A stretch of DNA of 9,040 nt. It comes from Verrucomicrobiota bacterium (lineage in GTDB: Bacteria > Verrucomicrobiota > Kiritimatiellia > CAIQIC01 > Lenti-01). Under the pieces are notes generated by a model, which worked only from the letters and a program-made list of their open reading frames with translations, was not told the origin of the DNA and did no database searches. How positions within the stretch are numbered: position 1 is the stretch's first letter; every line of letters begins with the position of its first letter. The DNA is taken from contig DMJA01000221.1 of the NCBI GenBank assembly GCA_003451935.1, forward strand, positions 9,298-18,337, written 5' to 3'. A program made the translations under genes and the position numbers. Positions 5,629 through 9,040 of this stretch are shown one piece after another.

Positions 5629-5890
5629 TTTTTCATAGGTCCTGTCTCCGATCCGGGCCATCATCCCGCGGGCAAGCTATCAGCCAAGCGGCAATCCGGA
5701 AACCCCAAAATCCCTGTCCCCTTGTTTTTTTTCAGGGAACGGGCCGGACGCGATAGAAACCGCGCTCCGCGCGGTTCGTCACCGTCACCGTGTTGGTGCC
5801 GCGCCCGGACGGCAGCGACTGAACGAAGTTGGTCCAGGCGGACAAATCGAAGACGTTGGTCGCGTGGACCACTTCGTAGGCGGTCGTGTA
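5629..5890. repeat. Direct repeat copy A: gltA-start-like sequence plus 3' end of the PLD-like gene
   Basis: Matches copy B at 2416-2675. It includes a vestigial gltA start (ATGAAAAA on the minus strand), an AGGACC/GGAG-like ribosome-binding region, ~95 bases of intergenic DNA, and the last ~51 codons of the PLD-like gene. No gltA coding sequence follows; the element's right end follows instead. The pair delimits the accessory region between gltA and the PLD-like gene. Confidence 0.9.
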
Positions 5891-7165
5891 GGGCAGCCAA
5901 TACGAAAGCCTCGACACCGCGGACGAGCCGCCGCTGCGCAACCCGCACCAGGGGATCGTCCCGTCGGTCATCGCGTTGAACTGGGCGACGAAGGCGTGCG
6001 CCATGCCGCGGTGCGGCAGGAAAAGCACGTTCTCGTCGTTCTCGTTCGTGGCCACCAGCGCGGACGCCGTCCAGTTCGCGGAGCCGTGGATCACCAGGGG
6101 GTGCTCCCCGCGCGGATCGATCGCCATGTATTTCGCGTGCGTCAGGTCGGCCTCGCCCGCGTCGTAGTTGGTCCGCGCCGCCGAAGAATAGGCGTCGTAC
6201 AAAAAGGCGCGGTTGGCCGTGGCGTAGTTCGCGGGATTGGCCAGCATCTGCCAGGTCCCGTAGCTGTCCCCGCCCGGCAGCCGGTCGCTCTTGGGAATGG
6301 TTCCGTTCACGAGCACCCCGCGGTCGCAGGCGCGGATCAGCGCCTCCACCACGTTTGTGCGCGTCAGCTTGTTCAGCGCGAAGACAATCTCGTCCGTGGC
6401 CGCGTCGATCGCATTGGTGACGTCGGTCAAGGCGTTGGAGCCACCGACCGTGCCATCGGGATACGGGCCGAAGCGCACCCAGCCGTTGGTCCACATATTG
6501 GTGTCCGCGAGCCGGAAGCGCGCCCCGTCGTGCGCATGCGACTTGGCCGGGTTGGCGTGGAACCGCCCCGAGAGCATCTCGCGCATCTCGTTCGAATAGG
6601 CCGCCGCCAAATCGTTGTTCTGGATTTCCGCCAGGATGTTCCACTGGTACGAGCTCGCGCCGCCCGTGAAGTTCCACGATGCGGAAAGCACCCACGCCTG
6701 CGTGGCCGCGCGATACCAGAACACCCCGACCTTGTCGTGCATGATGCCCCAGTCGTCCGGCGCGCGCGACAAGGTCAGCCGGTTCCCCGCCCGCGTCGAC
6801 AGGCCCGTCAGCGAAATCCCGGGCCAGTAGTTCGACGCGATGTTCACGTCCTTGTCCGCCACGAACCCCAGCTTGGCTCCCCGCACCAGCGCGTTGCTCA
6901 TCGCCGCCAGGATCGGCCCCGCCGCGCCCAGTTGGGCCGTGTTGCCCGAGAACGTGTACGTCGCCAGGCACGCCCAGTCGTTGCTCGCCAGCGCGTCGAT
7001 CCGCGCCAGGAACGCCTCGCGGATCACGTATTCGTCGTCCCCGATGCTGGAGTAGGTCGTCGTCTGGTCCGGCCGGTTGAACCGCACGGTCCACCCCTCC
7101 CCGGTGTACGAGTCCGCCCACGCCGCGCCACACAAAAGCGAAAGAATCGTTATCCGCCGCCACAT
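5732..7165 (-). CDS. Secreted phospholipase-D-like (PLDc) protein with degenerate first HKD motif
   Basis: The protein has 477 residues. A signal peptide is present (MWRRITILSLLCGAAWA, cut before Asp18). Two PLD repeats follow. The first has IMHDKVGVFW (His143, Lys145) with Trp150 where the motif expects Asp, then SASWNFTGG. The second is canonical: THAKYMAID (His343, Lys345, Asp350), then HGSANWTASA and NDENV. Known for the family: phosphodiesterases acting on phospholipids or DNA through a His-phosphate intermediate, with each HKD motif giving half the active site. Inferred: exported nuclease or lipase acting in the periplasm or outside. Residues ~427-477 are a separate C-terminal module ending GFYRVRPVP, also found in the remnant at 2519-2675. 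No clear ribosome-binding site precedes the ATG (7165-7163). The gene is divergent from the riboswitch gene. Before the insertion it was probably the gene directly upstream of gltA. Confidence 0.87.
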   Translation of the reverse strand: MWRRITILSLLCGAAWADSYTGEGWTVRFNRPDQTTTYSSIGDDEYVIREAFLARIDALASNDWACLATYTFSGNTAQLGAAGPILAAMSNALVRGAKLGFVADKDVNIASNYWPGISLTGLSTRAGNRLTLSRAPDDWGIMHDKVGVFWYRAATQAWVLSASWNFTGGASSYQWNILAEIQNNDLAAAYSNEMREMLSGRFHANPAKSHAHDGARFRLADTNMWTNGWVRFGPYPDGTVGGSNALTDVTNAIDAATDEIVFALNKLTRTNVVEALIRACDRGVLVNGTIPKSDRLPGGDSYGTWQMLANPANYATANRAFLYDAYSSAARTNYDAGEADLTHAKYMAIDPRGEHPLVIHGSANWTASALVATNENDENVLFLPHRGMAHAFVAQFNAMTDGTIPWCGLRSGGSSAVSRLSYWLPYTTAYEVVHATNVFDLSAWTNFVQSLPSGRGTNTVTVTNRAERGFYRVRPVP

Positions 7166-7239
7166 GTTTGCAGACTAGCCGCTGCCACTCGCCCGGGCAA
7201 ACCCTTTGTTGGCCGCAAATGGACTTGAATGCCGAAAGA

Positions 7240-7427
7240 CGGAGGTGCTAGGGTGCCGCTCGCGTTTCCAAGGGTGGAGGCGCATCCGGCGACCAACGGA
7301 AGCGGGTGGAATTCCCGCGCGGTCGCGCCGCTGTAATCGGTTCCGAAATTCCAACCAGCCATTCCGCGCCCAAACGCGGGAGAAGGCGGAAGAGTAGAAC
7401 GCCGTGAGCCAGAAGACGGGCCGCCGG
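7240..7427 (+). promoter_or_regulatory. Cobalamin (AdoCbl-type) riboswitch
   Basis: The conserved core is visible in order: ACGGAAGCGGGTGGAATTCC (7296-7315), GCGGTCGCGCCGCTGTAA (7319-7336), CCAGCCATTCC (7355-7365), GGGAGAAGG (7378-7386), and the B12 box GAGCCAGAAGACGGGCC (7406-7422). These match the GGAA..GGTG.AA..CC, GCGGT..CGCC.CTGTAA, GGGAAGG and GCCAGGAGAC elements of the family. It sits in the leader of the downstream DUF4465 gene, the expected place. Known for the family: B12 binding turns expression off. The 5' limit is uncertain by ~10-20 bases. Confidence 0.95.
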
Positions 7428-7459
7428 AGCCACATCAACCGAAAGCCCTCGCAGTTTGG

Positions 7460-7477
7460 GGCGGAAAGGTGGCCGCC
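7460..7477 (+). promoter_or_regulatory. Possible ribosome-binding-site hairpin (riboswitch expression platform)
   Basis: GGCGG (7460-7464) can pair with CCGCC (7473-7477), directly before the ATG at 7478, enclosing the AAAGG Shine-Dalgarno in the loop. No U-run terminator is seen between the aptamer and the gene, so control at translation initiation is more likely. The stem is short and GC-rich pairs arise easily here, so this is tentative. Confidence 0.35.
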
Positions 7478-8917
7478 ATGCGGCGTAGTTCTGGGTTCCT
7501 GCTGGTCCTGTTCTTCTGTCTTCCTGCTTTCGCGGCGCAAACGACCGCCTCGTTCGATGCGCTGTTGCCCGATCCAGGCCAACACGTCCACACCGCGTCG
7601 GTTTCCGTCGCGGCGGCGACCTTCGTGAACGCCTACACCCCGGAATATGATTCATGGGCGGGCTACGCGTTCTCCACCGTCAGCAACACGGCGGACGGCA
7701 CCTGGGCGAACCAGTACGCCGCCGCGCAGGCGCGCTCCAACGCCTACGCGGTGGGCTACCACAGTTATTATGATGGCGTCGCCCCCGAAATCCTTTTCGA
7801 CATTCCCGCCGCGCCCCGGTCCGTGCGACTCGACAACACCGCCTATGCCGCCGCCGCCATCCGCGACGGCTCGGCCTACAACCGCGCCTTCACCAACGGC
7901 GACTATTTCGTCCTGACGCTGACGGCGAACAACATCGAAGGCAAACCCATCGCCGCCACGAACCACTACCTGGCCGATTTCCGCGGCGGCAAAACCTTTA
8001 TCCAGACGAACTGGTCCACGCTCGATCTGTCCTGGATGCCGCCGGACGTCGCCTCGCTCGTCGGCACGCTGACGACGACGGACGCCGGCGCATGGGGCCC
8101 CAACACGCCCATGTATTTCGCGCTGGCCGATTTCACCTATGCCTATGCCGACAGCTCCGGGGGAATCGCGGCGACGAATCCGGCGATCCTCTGCTGGGCG
8201 AGCGGCGTGGCGGCCTACGCGCCCGGCCCGAACGCGGACGCGCCCTACCTGGACCCCGCCCAGGCCCTCGGGCCCGCCTCGAACGACGTCTTTGCCGTCG
8301 CGAGCCTGGGCGACGGCGGCCAGCTCACGCTCGCCTTCCCCGCGCCGATCGCCGACGGGCCCGGCCCCGACTTCGCGGTGTTTGAAAACGCCAACGACGA
8401 CCGTTTCCTCGAACTGGCCTTCGTCGAGGTCTCCTCCGACGGCGCGCAATTCTTCCGCTTCCCCAGCCACAGCCTCGAACCCGATCCCATCGACGGCTAT
8501 TGCGAAACGAACCAGACCGATCCGACGGCCTATGGCGGTCTGGCCGGCAAGCATCCCGTGGGCACCGGCACGCCGTTCGACCTGCGGGCGCTCGCCGGCA
8601 CCCCCGGCCTCGACGTCCGCCGCGTCACGCACGTGCGGATCCGCGACATCCCCGGCGACGGCACCGTCACCGACACCTGCGGCAACCCCATCTACGACCC
8701 CTTCCCCACCTGGGGCTCGGGCGGCTTCGACCTCGACGCCATCGGCGTCCTGAACGCGAACCTCGACATCGCGGCCGACCCGTCCGCGGCGCCCCCCGCC
8801 CTGCCCGGCTTTGAAACCATGCTGGAATTCACCCCGGCGCTGGATCCGCCGGCGTGGACCTCCAACGCGCCGCCGCAGGGCACGCCCGGTTTCTTCCGCT
8901 ATCGGCTCGCAAAATGA
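7478..8917 (+). CDS. Secreted DUF4465 protein fused to a second beta-rich domain, B12-riboswitch controlled (BtuH-like)
   Basis: The protein has 479 residues from ATG 7478, which has GGAAAGG eight bases upstream; a GTG three codons earlier is less well placed. A signal peptide is present (MRRSSGFLLVLFFCLPAFA). Residues ~25-225 show the DUF4465 pattern: DSWAGYAFSTVSNTADGTWANQY, AYAVGYHSYYDG, DNTAYAAAAIRDG, GDYFVLTLTA, HYLADFRGG, NTPMYFALADF. Residues ~230-435 form a second domain with YAPGPNADAPYLDPAQALGP, SLGDGGQLTLAFPAPIADG, PDFAVFENA, ELAFVEVSSDGAQFFRFPS and GSGGFDLDAIGV. The tail ends GFFRYRLAK. From memory, Bacteroides BtuH proteins are surface cobamide-binding proteins of this class under B12 riboswitches. 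Inferred role: surface capture of cobamide for a TonB-dependent BtuB-type transporter, which may lie beyond the right edge. The second domain could instead bind another ligand. Confidence 0.82.
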   Translation: MRRSSGFLLVLFFCLPAFAAQTTASFDALLPDPGQHVHTASVSVAAATFVNAYTPEYDSWAGYAFSTVSNTADGTWANQYAAAQARSNAYAVGYHSYYDGVAPEILFDIPAAPRSVRLDNTAYAAAAIRDGSAYNRAFTNGDYFVLTLTANNIEGKPIAATNHYLADFRGGKTFIQTNWSTLDLSWMPPDVASLVGTLTTTDAGAWGPNTPMYFALADFTYAYADSSGGIAATNPAILCWASGVAAYAPGPNADAPYLDPAQALGPASNDVFAVASLGDGGQLTLAFPAPIADGPGPDFAVFENANDDRFLELAFVEVSSDGAQFFRFPSHSLEPDPIDGYCETNQTDPTAYGGLAGKHPVGTGTPFDLRALAGTPGLDVRRVTHVRIRDIPGDGTVTDTCGNPIYDPFPTWGSGGFDLDAIGVLNANLDIAADPSAAPPALPGFETMLEFTPALDPPAWTSNAPPQGTPGFFRYRLAK

Positions 8918-8919
8918 AG

Positions 8920-9034
8920 TTTTTCCACACAATGGAAAAAGTTTTCGGTTTTTTTCCACACAATGGAAAAAGTTTTCGGTTTTTTTCCACACAATGGAAA
9001 AATGTTTCGGCTATTTTCCACACAATGGAAAAAA
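8920..9034. repeat. Tandem hairpin repeats, four units, 31-bp period
   Basis: Units start at 8920, 8951, 8982 and 9013. Each has TTTTTCCA, a CACAA loop and TGGAAAAA, an 8-bp stem (the last unit has one mismatch at its outer left base). They are separated by ten-base spacers, GTTTTCGGTT twice and a diverged TGTTTCGGCT before the last unit. They start two bases after the stop of the DUF4465 gene and reach almost to the window end, so more units may follow. The first could act as a terminator-like stem. Similar TTTTCCA/TGGAAAA arrays seem common between genes in PVC genomes (recollection, not checked). Confidence 0.85.
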
Positions 9035-9040
9035 GGTTCC

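Noticed and set aside
5629..5731. A second gltA gene start at copy A
   Set aside because: Only ATGAAAAA and the upstream region are present; the mobile element follows at once, so no citrate synthase codons remain.
5661..7228. Long open frames overlapping the PLD-like gene (minus 5661-7163 and plus 5864-7228)
   Set aside because: Both are Arg-rich shadows of the PLD-like gene, which has a signal peptide and HKD motifs.
7652..8992. 446-codon minus-strand frame opposite the DUF4465 gene
   Set aside because: Gly/Arg/Val-rich shadow; its start lies in the hairpin repeats, and the plus-strand gene has riboswitch, ribosome-binding site and domain support.
8920..9034. CRISPR array
   Set aside because: The repeated units are themselves palindromes of about 21 bases and the 10-base spacers are almost identical; CRISPR spacers are longer and differ from each other. 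No cas gene is in the window.

Overview
The window suggests a high-GC Gram-negative bacterium. TolC-type, signal-peptide and surface proteins imply an outer membrane. Several secreted proteins end in an aromatic-Tyr-Arg tail (FYRVRPVP, FFRYRLAK), and the right edge holds short TTTTCCA...TGGAAAA hairpin repeats. Both remind me of the Verrucomicrobiota/Kiritimatiellota (PVC) lineage. That placement is an inference; no rRNA or other marker is present.

Layout, left to right. (1) Bases 1-1041, minus strand: a copper-type metal-response operon. It has a CsoR-family repressor with a perfect palindromic operator in its promoter, a small secreted YHS/TRASH-like cysteine protein, and the start of a TolC/CusC-like outer-membrane efflux protein that runs off the left edge. 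The last two genes overlap by ATGA. (2) 1072-2424, minus: citrate synthase (gltA) with its catalytic residues intact. (3) 2416-5890: a mosaic accessory region of lower GC. It is bounded by two copies of a ~260-bp direct repeat that carries the gltA ribosome-binding site and start codon plus the 3' end of a secreted-protein gene. Inside lie a C-terminal remnant of a REP-associated tyrosine transposase (RAYT) with its REP end, an intact secreted protein of unknown function (351 aa), a 5'-truncated gene remnant, a 119-bp MITE-like element, an intact secreted protein with a calcium-loop-like motif (248 aa), another tiny gene remnant, and a second 119-bp copy of the MITE. Each intact cargo gene starts in a 4-base ATGA overlap with the broken gene upstream, so both look like pieces cut out of operons at REP/MITE boundaries. 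(4) 5732-7165, minus: a secreted phospholipase-D-like protein with one canonical and one degenerate HKD motif. (5) 7240-8917, plus: a cobalamin riboswitch followed by a secreted DUF4465 protein fused to a second beta-rich domain, probably a surface cobamide-binding protein related to Bacteroides BtuH. (6) 8920-9034: four tandem hairpin repeats with a 31-bp period.

The two parts with clear physiology are metal sensing and efflux on the left and B12-controlled surface uptake on the right. The centre is best read as a REP/RAYT-driven insertion region between gltA and its former neighbour, the PLD-like gene. The most interesting candidates for something undescribed are the riboswitch-controlled DUF4465 fusion protein and the REP-bounded cargo modules.
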